64,000 nucleotides of DNA, taken from positions 1 to 64,000 of the forward strand of contig JBMDXQ010000144.1 in NCBI GenBank assembly GCA_048594975.1, in the 5' to 3' direction. The position numbers and the translations under genes were made by a program. Of the stretch, positions 45,796-53,664 are shown in pieces (position 1 is the first letter of the stretch; each line of letters begins with the position of its first letter). Origin of the DNA: JBMDXB01 sp048594975. GTDB taxonomy: Bacteria > Acidobacteriota > Vicinamibacteria > Vicinamibacterales > 2-12-FULL-66-21. Under the pieces are notes generated by a model that was given only the letters and a program-made list of their open reading frames with translations, made no database searches and was not told the origin of the DNA.

Positions 45796-46008
45796 GTGGC
45801 CTTACGCGGACGCAGCGGGGGGCCGAACGTGTGCTTTACTCAACGCGTTCGCGCATTTCGCCACAACGAGCAGGTGCCGCGCTCGCGACGCGGCGAAAGA
45901 TACTGGTTCGAAGTGGCAGGCATCAAGGACGTACACGATGCGGCGGAACAGCCGACTCACGAGTCGGCTCCGACGCTGTGCGTATTTGAGGGCCCGAGGT
46001 GGGTATGA
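45796..46008 (+). CDS. Small hypothetical protein coupled to the ERCC4 nuclease
   Basis: 70 residues from GTG 45796; no ATG is available in frame nearby. The C-terminal two thirds, RGERYWFEVAGIKDVH and APTLCVFEGPRW, look like real protein. The stop overlaps the nuclease start as ATGA at 46005-46008, which argues for co-translation. No family is recognised. The gene could be the surviving part of a longer one, since sequence just upstream lacks a good start. Confidence 0.45.
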   Translation: MALRGRSGGPNVCFTQRVRAFRHNEQVPRSRRGERYWFEVAGIKDVHDAAEQPTHESAPTLCVFEGPRWV

Positions 46009-46601
46009 GCCATCAGGGTTTACGCTTCGTAACCCCGAGTCCCAGCCGATTGCGAGTGGTGCGCGATGGACACAACATCATCCGGAGTGCGCGCATCCCC
46101 AAGCCCATCGTGTTGGTGGACTCACGAGAGCGTCAACCATTTGCCCTCCATGGGAATCACCCGAACTGGATTGGCGGGGAGCGGAGGGTCGCGCTGAAGA
46201 CCGGCGACTACACGGTGATGGGGATGGAGAGCCTCCTCGCGCTGGAGCGTAAGAGCCTGGCAGACCTCGTGGCCTGTACCGTCACGTACCGCCGGCAGTT
46301 CCTGGCTGCCTGCGGTCGGCTCGCTCAGTACCGGTGGAGGGCGATCCTCATCGAGGCGACGTACGAGGACATCAAGGGGGGATTCGCGTCGTTCGACATT
46401 CCTTCCGAAGTCCACCCCAATGCCGTATGTGGCATGTTGGACGCTATCGAAGCGAAGTTCGGCATTCCCGCCATCTACTCCTCGTCGGTGCAAGCTCTGG
46501 CGACTGAGCGAGCCGCGAGCTGGCTCTCAAAGCACTTCACCTACTGGTGGCTGGAGCAGCACGGTCTCGGTCGGGTACTGATCGACTCGGACCGACTCTG
46601 A
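46005..46601 (+). CDS. ERCC4-domain (XPF-type) nuclease
   Basis: 198 residues from ATG 46005. Near residue 35 begins IVLVDSRERQPF, then VALKTGDYTVMGMESLLALERKSLADLV. This carries the GD-Xn-ERK-XXX-D active site of XPF/MUS81/Hef nucleases, complete here. FLAACGRLAQYRWRAILIEA and IYSSSVQALATERAASWL follow as in short bacterial and phage ERCC4 proteins. There is no C-terminal HhH domain. It should cut branched or flap DNA. Coupled to the small protein upstream and near DUF932, another phage-type gene. Confidence 0.87.
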   Translation: MSHQGLRFVTPSPSRLRVVRDGHNIIRSARIPKPIVLVDSRERQPFALHGNHPNWIGGERRVALKTGDYTVMGMESLLALERKSLADLVACTVTYRRQFLAACGRLAQYRWRAILIEATYEDIKGGFASFDIPSEVHPNAVCGMLDAIEAKFGIPAIYSSSVQALATERAASWLSKHFTYWWLEQHGLGRVLIDSDRL

Positions 46602-46899
46602 GGGGCACGCGGAGGTACGGCCTTCCGGTCAACGTTTCCCGTTTCAGCCGTATTCAGGACCACACCTGTCCCTCCTCGGCCCGATATTGAACTGAGGCGA
46701 GCAAAGGGGAGGCCTGTAGTAGTTGATCGCGGTGTGACGAAATCTCTTGCGGATCCGGCGCCCGACGGTTACGTTATCCGCGTTCCCCCCTTTGTCAAAG
46801 CGATTGGTGACGCTTCCCTTCGGGGAGGACTGGCTCAGGGTCTCGAATGAGCGAGGACCGTGGGCCCTCTCTCCTGCCGGCGGCTAGCGTGCCCAGAGG
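46602..46899. other. Intergenic stretch without a visible gene
   Basis: No open frame with protein-like character and no clear hairpin. It probably includes the promoter of the DUF2779 gene. Confidence 0.35.
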
Positions 46900-48471
46900 A
46901 TGGAGAACGGCATGAAGCCTCCTGTCGACGACGAAGCCGCATCTGCCCGGCAGCTCGCCGAAATCCTGAACGCACCGCAACCCGTCCACAATCCCGGCGG
47001 CCATCTTCTGAGCAAGTCTCGATTCGTCGCGGGTGTGCAGTGCCTGAAGCGCCTCTGGCTACGAAAGCACCAACCGCACCTCGGCTTCGTCTCCGACGCC
47101 CAGCAACAGCGCATGAACCAGGGCACGGCCGTTGGCATCCTAGCCCGGGAGCTCTACCCGAATGGAAAACTCATCGAGGCCGACCGAAGTCACTTGGCCG
47201 AGGCGCTGCTGGAAACCCAACGAGCCATTGCCGATGGCGCGTCAGCGATTTTCGAAGCCACGTTTCAGCATTCGGGCGTTCTGGTTCGTGTGGACATTCT
47301 TGAACGCCTGCGACAGCGGTTTCGTCTGACTGAGGTCAAATCAGCGACGAGGCTCAAAGACCATTTTGCGTACGACGTTGGCATCCAGCGGTATGTTCTG
47401 GCGGGCGCGGGCCTGTCCACGGCGGAGACCCGCGTACTGACGCTGAATCCGGAGTACGAGTACGACGGAGAGAAGCACGACCCATCGCGTCTATTCGTCA
47501 GTCATCCGGTAACGCCGATTGGCGCCCGAGAGCTGACTCGACATCTGAGTGATCAATTTACAGCGCTGTCGCGGCAGGAGCCACCAGAGGTCACAGTCAA
47601 CGGCCAGTGCAGCAATCCCACGGAGTGCGAGTTCTATTGTCATTGCCATCCAGAGCTACCGCCCGACGATATTCGGTCCGTCCTCGGGTATGCGGCCGCC
47701 GAGCCGTTCGTCTGCGAGGGAATCGTCAATGTGCGAGACATTCCTGACCGGTCACTGGCCCGGCTCACCGCCGCGCAACGGACGAAGGTCCATGCGGTGC
47801 GCAGCGGCGAAACCTGGTTCAATCGCGAGGCGTGGGGCCGTAGCACGGCGACGTTGCAGTATCCGATTTGCTTTATGGATTTCGAAACGGTCTATCCGGC
47901 ATTGCCGAAATTCAAGGGGATGAGACCGTACGAACACATCCCCTTTCAGTGGTCCGTGCACAGACAGGAGCACGCCACCACGACACTCACGCACCGCGGA
48001 TTCCTTGCTGAGACCAGCTCGGATCCTCGGCGCCAATTCATCGAGCAGCTGATCAGCGCCGTTCGCGGGGCCCGAACGATCGTGGTGTACAACGCGGGCT
48101 TTGAGTCACAGATTCTGAATAGACTCGCCGCGTGCATGCCGGAACATCAACCTGCGGTCGACGAGATGCGCGACAGGCTGTGGGATCTGCTGCCGGTCGT
48201 GAGGCGCTGCGTCTACGCTCCGGCGTTCGGGGCTTCGTATTCGTTGAAGTCCGTCCTCCCGGCACTCGTTCCTGATTTGTCGTACGAGAATCTCGACGTG
48301 GCAGACGGGACTGACGCGGGGGTTGCGTGGAGCAGGCTGCTCGAGCCGACGTGCGGAGATCGCGAGAAGGAAGATCTGAAGAAGGCGCTTTTGGCGTACT
48401 GCGGCCAGGACACTCTGGCGTTGCACCGGCTTGTTCAAACCCTCGATCAGATGGCCGCCGACGCTGAATGA
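46900..48471 (+). CDS. DUF2779 protein: Cas4-like nuclease plus DEDD-type exonuclease domains
   Basis: 523 residues from ATG 46900 (ATG 46912 also possible). The N-terminal half begins LSKSRFVAGVQCLKRLWLRK, as in Cas4-like DUF2779 proteins, with VLVRVDILER and LTEVKSATRLKDH giving the D ... ExK site and a cysteine cluster CSNPTECEFYCHC for an iron-sulfur centre. The C-terminal half holds CFMDFETVYPALP (DxE), VVYNAGFESQILNRL and LLAYCGQDTLALHRL, the pattern of a DnaQ-like 3'-5' exonuclease. Two nuclease activities in one chain suggest DNA end processing. Monocistronic, after the ERCC4 gene, with no CRISPR array nearby. Confidence 0.85.
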   Translation: MENGMKPPVDDEAASARQLAEILNAPQPVHNPGGHLLSKSRFVAGVQCLKRLWLRKHQPHLGFVSDAQQQRMNQGTAVGILARELYPNGKLIEADRSHLAEALLETQRAIADGASAIFEATFQHSGVLVRVDILERLRQRFRLTEVKSATRLKDHFAYDVGIQRYVLAGAGLSTAETRVLTLNPEYEYDGEKHDPSRLFVSHPVTPIGARELTRHLSDQFTALSRQEPPEVTVNGQCSNPTECEFYCHCHPELPPDDIRSVLGYAAAEPFVCEGIVNVRDIPDRSLARLTAAQRTKVHAVRSGETWFNREAWGRSTATLQYPICFMDFETVYPALPKFKGMRPYEHIPFQWSVHRQEHATTTLTHRGFLAETSSDPRRQFIEQLISAVRGARTIVVYNAGFESQILNRLAACMPEHQPAVDEMRDRLWDLLPVVRRCVYAPAFGASYSLKSVLPALVPDLSYENLDVADGTDAGVAWSRLLEPTCGDREKEDLKKALLAYCGQDTLALHRLVQTLDQMAADAE

Positions 48472-48574
48472 ATGCTCACTGTGGCGTTCGTCCGCGGGCG
48501 TCATCGTCGTAGCGGGCAAGCACCCCGACAACGCGAAACGAATTTGAGCATGTCTGCTACCTGTTTCCTAAGAG

Positions 48575-49276
48575 ATGCCGAATGGCCAATTCAGATTTCT
48601 CAACATGACTGAATTCGGCGAACTCAGTTTCAAACCCGGCGTGCTTCGACGATTCGACCTGCCCGACCGCCTGTACCCGGTGCCGGTAGATTGGTTCGCC
48701 GAGGCGCTCACTGCTGGAGCTGACCTTCGTTTTGAACTCCTTCTGGCCGGCTTGCAGCGCCACAGTGCTGAACGGCCCAACCAGTGGCAGGCCGATGAAG
48801 CCGCGATGGCGCGCTTGGCCGCGCTGATCGCACCGGAGGACAATCGGGAAACGATCACGGTTACGGCGGAATCATGGTGGCTCGAGTTGGGCATCGTGGA
48901 CTTGGATAAAGAAATCGTCACGATTCAACGCCAGGATCACGTCATCGCCGCCTTCTCGTCGCGCGAGGACGGCCGGCTGAGAGCGGCAGTCTACCGTCCG
49001 ATCGACGCGAAAAGTGCTGGATATCTCACAGGCCTTTCAAGCATCGGGGGCAGCATGGGCCGCGATAATTGGGGGTACGCGTTGGACAGTTCTGCTGGAA
49101 TGGGGAACGTGTACGCGGCGGGCTCTTCCTATTTGTCGTACTGGGAACGCGGCCTCGGGGTGTTCCTCGACGGGAGAACCAGCGAAGTCTATCGGCCGCA
49201 GGCCACCATGGTGCCGAGGAGGCCGGCCGTCGTAGCGACGGAGCTCGGCGTCTTTTGGCAGTACGGGCGGCCGTGA
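48575..49276 (+). CDS. Hypothetical protein coupled to a zinc-ribbon protein
   Basis: 233 residues, ATG 48575. No family is recognised. The N-terminal half is helical (LYPVPVDWFAEALTAGADLR). The C-terminal half is rich in glycine and tyrosine with beta character (GGSMGRDNWGYALDSSAG, AGSSYLSYWERGLGVFLDG) and ends VFWQYGRP. No signal peptide. The stop overlaps the start of the next gene as GTGA, so the two are co-translated. Confidence 0.65.
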   Translation: MPNGQFRFLNMTEFGELSFKPGVLRRFDLPDRLYPVPVDWFAEALTAGADLRFELLLAGLQRHSAERPNQWQADEAAMARLAALIAPEDNRETITVTAESWWLELGIVDLDKEIVTIQRQDHVIAAFSSREDGRLRAAVYRPIDAKSAGYLTGLSSIGGSMGRDNWGYALDSSAGMGNVYAAGSSYLSYWERGLGVFLDGRTSEVYRPQATMVPRRPAVVATELGVFWQYGRP

Positions 49277-49638
49277 GCACGTCTGTTCCGCCAAACGAGG
49301 TGATTGGGAGAGCCACAATACGGGCCAGATGCCCGGACTGCGCCAAACGGTTTGCGTTCGATCACGGTGGGGGATTCAGCTTCCATCTTCTTCGATGCGA
49401 TACCTGCGGCCAGGCGAAGAGTATGGGGTTCGACGGGCTGGGTGAGTTGCATGTGCGCCACTTGAAGGGACGTCTGAACCGTACTGCATCGCGCGCGCGG
49501 AACACGATGCACAGGTCCGCGCGGAGCCTGCCATTCAGCCGATTTCGGAGGCTGAGTAAATCACGGATATTCGGTCGCTGGCGGGTGCCAATGCGGGGGC
49601 AGGTTCCGGCTCGACGGCCGGACCGGGCCGTTATTTGA
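49273..49638 (+). CDS. Small zinc-ribbon protein
   Basis: 121 residues from GTG 49273, overlapping the previous stop (GTGA). Residues 18-50 hold RCPDCAKRFAFDHGGGFSFH and LRCDTCGQAK: two CxxC pairs of a rubredoxin-like zinc ribbon. GLGELHVRHLKGRL follows, then a basic tail. Proteins with this N-terminal ribbon are usually longer, so the last 45 residues, low in complexity, may be out of the original frame. Likely a nucleic-acid or partner-binding accessory. Confidence 0.6.
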   Translation: MSTSVPPNEVIGRATIRARCPDCAKRFAFDHGGGFSFHLLRCDTCGQAKSMGFDGLGELHVRHLKGRLNRTASRARNTMHRSARSLPFSRFRRLSKSRIFGRWRVPMRGQVPARRPDRAVI

Positions 49639-49663
49639 CAGTTGAACGTGTGACTGTCATAAT
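49635..49663 (+). promoter_or_regulatory. Sigma70-type promoter with overlapping MerR-type operator
   Basis: TTGACA (49635-49640), 17 bases, then CATAAT (49658-49663). An inverted repeat TGACAGT (49636-49642) and ACTGTCA (49653-49659), 10 bases apart, fills the spacer, where MerR-family regulators bind. Transcription would begin about 7 bases after the -10 box, on or next to the A of the start codon at 49670, giving a leaderless message. The -35 box overlaps the stop of the zinc-ribbon gene. Confidence 0.8.
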
Positions 49664-49669
49664 GGACAC

Positions 49670-50239
49670 ATGCCGGAGTTCGACATCAAGCAGCTGTGCG
49701 AGATGGCGAATGTGTCGCCTCGAACGGTTCACTTTTACATCCAGCAGGGCCTCATACCGGCGGCGAGTTCCCCGGGTCCGGGCGCCCGTTACACTCGGGG
49801 CCATTTGTCGCGGCTCAGACTCATTCGGCTCCTGCAACAGCAACATCTGCCGCTTGCGGAAATTGCCAAGCGACTCACCGGCCTTGCAGACAAGCAAGTC
49901 GAGCAAATCCTGGCGGAAACGAGCCCGCGGCGGGCCCCGGAGAGTCGGTCAGCACTTGAGTACATCCGGGGCGTGCTGACTGAGTCCGGCCGGCTACAGC
50001 CCGGCGGAACGCCGCCCGTACAGGCGAAGGCATCCCAGCTCCGCGCGCGACCGGCAGAGGCCACCTTGTCGTCTGGAACGGCACGCGCGCGGTCGCAGTG
50101 GGACCGGTTCACGCTGGCCGACGGCGTCGAGCTGCACGTGCGCCGCCCGGTTTCGCGGTTGGATCAGCGACGCCTCGACAAACTCCTGGCGGCGGCAAGG
50201 ACCGTCTTTGACGACGCGGAGGGCAAGGAACAGTCATGA
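49670..50239 (+). CDS. MerR-family transcriptional regulator
   Basis: 189 residues from ATG 49670, with no ribosome site because the message appears leaderless. Residues 4-72 form the MerR winged helix: FDIKQLCEMANVSPRTVHFY, IQQGLIPAA, RYTRGHLSRLRLIRLLQQQH, LPLAEIAKRL. The effector region is not a metal-binding type (no clustered cysteines). After a Pro/Arg linker a short second part, RFTLADGVELHVRRP, ends the protein and resembles the N-terminal strands of VWA-type partners. It probably regulates its own promoter through the TGACAGT dyad. Its stop overlaps the VWA gene start (ATGA). Confidence 0.88.
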   Translation: MPEFDIKQLCEMANVSPRTVHFYIQQGLIPAASSPGPGARYTRGHLSRLRLIRLLQQQHLPLAEIAKRLTGLADKQVEQILAETSPRRAPESRSALEYIRGVLTESGRLQPGGTPPVQAKASQLRARPAEATLSSGTARARSQWDRFTLADGVELHVRRPVSRLDQRRLDKLLAAARTVFDDAEGKEQS

Positions 50240-51498
50240 CCTTCAGGATTCAAACCGATCGCGCGTTGATTCGCGCCGCTGGCGGAAGTTCCCGGTACGT
50301 GCTCGTCGAGTTCACCGCACCGGAGTCGCCGCAGGCATCCCAGCGTGAGTCCGTCAACGTCGCATTTGTCATCGACCGTTCGGGTTCGATGGGGGGTTCC
50401 AAGATCGAGCTGGCCCGTGCTGCGGTCAAGCGAGGGCTGCAGATGCTACGGTCCACGGACCGGTTTTCGGTCGTCGGCTTCGACGACGAAGTCGACGTGT
50501 TCGTGCCGTCGACACTAGCGACGCGTGAGGCGGTCAACAATGCCATCACTCAAGTCCAGCGGCTGCAGGCCCGCGGCAGTACCGATCTGAATGGGGGGTG
50601 GCTCAAGGGCTGTGAGCAGCTGGCCGAACATCAACGTGACGGGCAGACCACCCGCTGCATCCTGCTGACCGACGGACAGGCGAATCGGGGTGTGACCGAC
50701 CACGCCGACATCATCGGCCATGCTGAGGCTCTCCGAGAGCATGGGGTCACCACATCCACCATCGGTCTCGGCGCGGATTACGAAGAACGCCTGCTCGAGC
50801 CGATGGCGACGGCGGGTGGGGGGCACTTTTACTTCGTCGAACGGGCCGTGCAGATCGCCGACTGTCTCACGGGAGAGCTCGGCGAGGCGCTGGACATCGT
50901 CGCCCGTGATGTCGTGTTGCAGGTGACGACCGCTTCCAATGTGCAGGTCACGACCTTGAACCAGCTTCCCGTCCACACCGACGAGCGTGGTCACACGGTC
51001 GTGCGGTTGGGCGACCTTGTGTCACGCCAGGACGTCTCCGTGGTGCTCCGGCTGAGGATGCCTGGGGGACTGGAAGGCCAGACCATTAGCACGACGTGCG
51101 GGGTCAGGGATGCTCGGAGCGTGCTCGACCCGCCGGACAGCGAGGTCACGTGGACGTTCGCGGACCACGCATCGAATGACAACCAGCGCCGCAACGTGGC
51201 GGTCGATCGCCACGTCGCTCGGCTGTACGCGGCGCAGGCTGAAGCCGAGGCGCTGGAGCTCAATCGCGCCGGCCGGTTCGACGAGGCACGTGTGCGGTTG
51301 GAGGCCACGGCCCGTCGCATCGAACACTATGCGGGTGCGGACCCCGACTTGCGTGCCATTGTCCGCGAGCTCCGTGACAAGAACAGGATGTATTCACAGC
51401 AGATGAGCGCGATCGAATTGAAAAAGGCGCACTTCGCCAGCTTCAACATCCAATCGATGCGCGACCCGAGCGGCAAGGCCCGTCGCGCCCGTGAGTGA
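50236..51498 (+). CDS. von Willebrand factor A (VWA) domain protein
   Basis: 420 residues, ATG 50236 overlapping the MerR stop. The VWA domain spans about 35-210: VNVAFVIDRSGSMGGSKIEL (the DxSxS MIDAS), ARGSTDLNGGW (MIDAS Thr), ILLTDGQANRG (MIDAS Asp). A beta-sandwich region (about 215-305) and a helical C-terminus (YAAQAEAEALELNRAGRFDE, RRIEHYAGADPDL) follow, as in VIT/CoxE-free bacterial VWA proteins. There is no signal peptide or membrane anchor, so it is cytosolic. No MoxR ATPase is adjacent. Co-regulation with MerR suggests a stress- or ligand-triggered scaffold. Confidence 0.87.
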   Translation: MTFRIQTDRALIRAAGGSSRYVLVEFTAPESPQASQRESVNVAFVIDRSGSMGGSKIELARAAVKRGLQMLRSTDRFSVVGFDDEVDVFVPSTLATREAVNNAITQVQRLQARGSTDLNGGWLKGCEQLAEHQRDGQTTRCILLTDGQANRGVTDHADIIGHAEALREHGVTTSTIGLGADYEERLLEPMATAGGGHFYFVERAVQIADCLTGELGEALDIVARDVVLQVTTASNVQVTTLNQLPVHTDERGHTVVRLGDLVSRQDVSVVLRLRMPGGLEGQTISTTCGVRDARSVLDPPDSEVTWTFADHASNDNQRRNVAVDRHVARLYAAQAEAEALELNRAGRFDEARVRLEATARRIEHYAGADPDLRAIVRELRDKNRMYSQQMSAIELKKAHFASFNIQSMRDPSGKARRARE

Positions 51499-51574
51499 CG
51501 GAGGCTCCTGTCGGAGCATCAATTCTGCTGTCGGTCGAACTCGCTGGCGAAGGACTTGGGAGCGTCAGACAGTC

Positions 51575-52180
51575 ATGCCCGACATGTGCTTATGCAGGCT
51601 CGTGGTTTCAGGTCCAACGTTCGATGTGATGCGCTTTGTCCAGGCCGCCGCACCGGCGGAGCGATCGGTGTCAGCACGTGGCTCGCGAGACGACGAAGGC
51701 CCCTTATCCTTTCGGGAGCTCCTTCCGCTTCGTGAGGAGGACGATCCAGTCGACGTGTACGGCACACCGTCACGGGGACCAGACGACTGCTGGCGCGATG
51801 CGCTAAGCCGCGATACAGCAGGGCGGGCGTCGATCCACTACGGATTTCTTACCACAATGAGCGAACCGTATCGTCTCATTCGGCACGTCTCCCGGCAGTT
51901 CGTTCGGCTCGACTTCCTGCTCGGCGCGGTTGCACCTGCGATCGATGAGGCGAATTGTTGGTACTTTCGCGGCGGACGCGGCAGGAATTGGAAGATGCCC
52001 GCACGCCAGCGAGAGGCGATTCGCTGCCGGGTCTGGGACGGGGCAGGTCTGGCGCCCGAAGATGAGGGCAATCTCGATGTTGACGTTCAAGGGGACCACG
52101 CCATGATGGAACAGGTTATCGCGCGATGGACGCCCGCGAGGAAAAGGGTGGCCATGAGGATCCGGAGACACCACAGATGA
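51575..52180 (+). CDS. YubB/Api92-like ferredoxin-fold hypothetical protein
   Basis: 201 residues from ATG 51575 (MPDMCLCRLVVSGP); an upstream in-frame start at 51491 gives an unlikely extension. The opening CLCRLVVSGPTFDVMRFVQ, the later LSFRELLPLREEDD, and CWRDALSRDT followed by a W/Y-rich middle resemble the ferredoxin-like domain of Api92/YubB plasmid and phage proteins. I rate this as a fold-level resemblance. Overlaps the SGNH hydrolase start by ATGA, so the two are coupled. Confidence 0.6.
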   Translation: MPDMCLCRLVVSGPTFDVMRFVQAAAPAERSVSARGSRDDEGPLSFRELLPLREEDDPVDVYGTPSRGPDDCWRDALSRDTAGRASIHYGFLTTMSEPYRLIRHVSRQFVRLDFLLGAVAPAIDEANCWYFRGGRGRNWKMPARQREAIRCRVWDGAGLAPEDEGNLDVDVQGDHAMMEQVIARWTPARKRVAMRIRRHHR

Positions 52181-52827
52181 CAACGACCGGCCGTCACATC
52201 GTCCTGCTCGGCGACTCCATCTTCGACAATAAGACATATACAAACGGTGAACCCGACGTCGTGACACATCTGCGCGGATTGTTGCCCCCGGGCGACCGCG
52301 CGACGTTGTGCGCAGTCGATGGGTCCGTGACGCACTCGTTGGCTGCACAGGTCTCCACGATTCCTAGAGACGCGACGCATCTGGTGGTGTCGATCGGCGG
52401 AAACGACGCGATGGGCAATCTCAGTATGCTCGAAATGCCCGTCACGTCGACGGCCGAAGCCCTGCGCCTGTTCGGCGAGCAGGTGGCTGCCTTTGAGAAC
52501 GATTACCGTTCTGCGATACGGCCTCTCCTGCAGACCGGACTCGAAGTAGCTGTGTGCACGATCTACAATGGAGCATTCGAAGCATTCGACCAGCCGGACT
52601 TTGGCCACCGCGCTCGCGTTGCGCTGATGATGTTCAACGACGTCATTCTGCGTGTCGCCTTCGAGCATCACGTATCGGCCATCGACCTGCGTCTGGTGTG
52701 TACTGAGGCTACGGATTTCGCGAACCCTATCGAACCCTCGGGCCCGGGCGGGCTGCAGATCGCGAAGGCTATCGCGCGCGCCACCGGGGTGTCCCGCGCG
52801 GACACTTGTACGATCGTTTGCTGTTAA
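52177..52827 (+). CDS. SGNH/GDSL-family hydrolase
   Basis: 216 residues from ATG 52177. Block I is IVLLGDSIFDN (Ser nucleophile), block II lies in AVDGSVTHSL, block III is VVSIGGNDAMGN (the Gly and Asn of the oxyanion hole), and the last block is IEPSGPGGLQIAKAI. The usual D-x-x-H of block V is replaced by a PSGPGG sequence, so the catalytic histidine is not where expected. No signal peptide, so it is cytosolic. Substrate is unknown; esterase or deacylase activity is typical of the fold. Coupled to the ferredoxin-fold gene upstream. Confidence 0.82.
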   Translation: MTTTGRHIVLLGDSIFDNKTYTNGEPDVVTHLRGLLPPGDRATLCAVDGSVTHSLAAQVSTIPRDATHLVVSIGGNDAMGNLSMLEMPVTSTAEALRLFGEQVAAFENDYRSAIRPLLQTGLEVAVCTIYNGAFEAFDQPDFGHRARVALMMFNDVILRVAFEHHVSAIDLRLVCTEATDFANPIEPSGPGGLQIAKAIARATGVSRADTCTIVCC

Positions 52828-53190
52828 TCGCGTACGCGTGCCAATCTGGGTAGGTCGATGGTGCTGGCGGCCCTCGCTTCGTGTATGGCAGGCATGCCCC
52901 TGTCAGAGCGCCGGTAAACGCGCTCATCGGCAGGTTCGAGCAACAAGTTTAGGCAGCGCGCACCTTGCCGCTGGTCTTGTCGATCGTCAATCAGCTACGA
53001 TGAAGATCCAAGTGAACGTCGACGGCCGACAGTCTCACGTCGATGGACCAGGTGGTCTCAAGAGCCTCGCCCGATTCGAGCTGAGGTTCTGCGTCGGACA
53101 GCCATTAAGTCGTGACATGCTGAACGGCGCGCGTGAGGGCGGCTGACGACAGGTCGCGTCGCAACGCTTGAACGAATCGTGGTGAGCAAT
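52828..53190. other. Intergenic stretch with one small doubtful frame
   Basis: A 48-codon rightward frame from ATG 53000 to 53146 (MKIQVNVDGRQSHVDGPGG) has a plausible start but no ribosome site and no family. The rest shows nothing recognisable. Confidence 0.35.
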
Positions 53191-53664
53191 ATGGCAGGAA
53201 GTGAGAAGAAGGCATTAGCCGACGCTGCCGCGCGTTCCGCAAAGGCGAGTCAGGCCGCGAAACACGCTTGGGACACGATGAGATCGCCCCCGTACCTGGC
53301 GAACAAAACCGCCCGTATGAGCCAGAAGGCACTACTGGCTTGGGCGTCTGAAAACGCGTATCACTGCGTGTTTCTGGACGCGCCGTCAGGTAATCCGCGC
53401 ACTGGCATCGTGGACGCGGTACTGATGCGCCACCCGAAAGGCCAAGCAGACGTACTCGAAGTGCTCCTCGTTCAATTGAAGGGCGGCGGGGCTGGCTTTA
53501 GACCCATCGAGCGAACACGCCTAATGGGCGCTCTGCAGGCGGTGCGGCTCGGCGTGGCCGTGGCCATGTGGGACCGGGAGAGTATCGCGGTCGACATCCT
53601 TGAAATCCCTGACGTGCTCGCCGCTCGAAAGTCCAGAGCCGCGACCAGCAAGAGGCGCAAATGA
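53191..53664 (+). CDS. Small hypothetical protein with a PD-(D/E)XK-like strand pattern
   Basis: 157 residues from ATG 53191. A helical basic N-terminus (KKALADAAARSAKASQAAKH) is followed by HCVFLDAPSGNPRTGIVDAV and LEVLLVQLKGGGAGF. The IVDAVL aspartate, then a strand ending Q-L-K about 20 residues later, recalls nuclease folds in which Q replaces E in the ExK motif. Homology is not established. The basic C-terminal tail is SRAATSKRRK. Stop overlaps the next start as ATGA. Confidence 0.65.
   Translation: MAGSEKKALADAAARSAKASQAAKHAWDTMRSPPYLANKTARMSQKALLAWASENAYHCVFLDAPSGNPRTGIVDAVLMRHPKGQADVLEVLLVQLKGGGAGFRPIERTRLMGALQAVRLGVAVAMWDRESIAVDILEIPDVLAARKSRAATSKRRK

Noticed and set aside
35051..48471. 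CRISPR-Cas locus suggested by two Cas4-like proteins
   Set aside because: No repeat-spacer array and no other cas gene can be seen; Cas4-like nucleases are common outside CRISPR.
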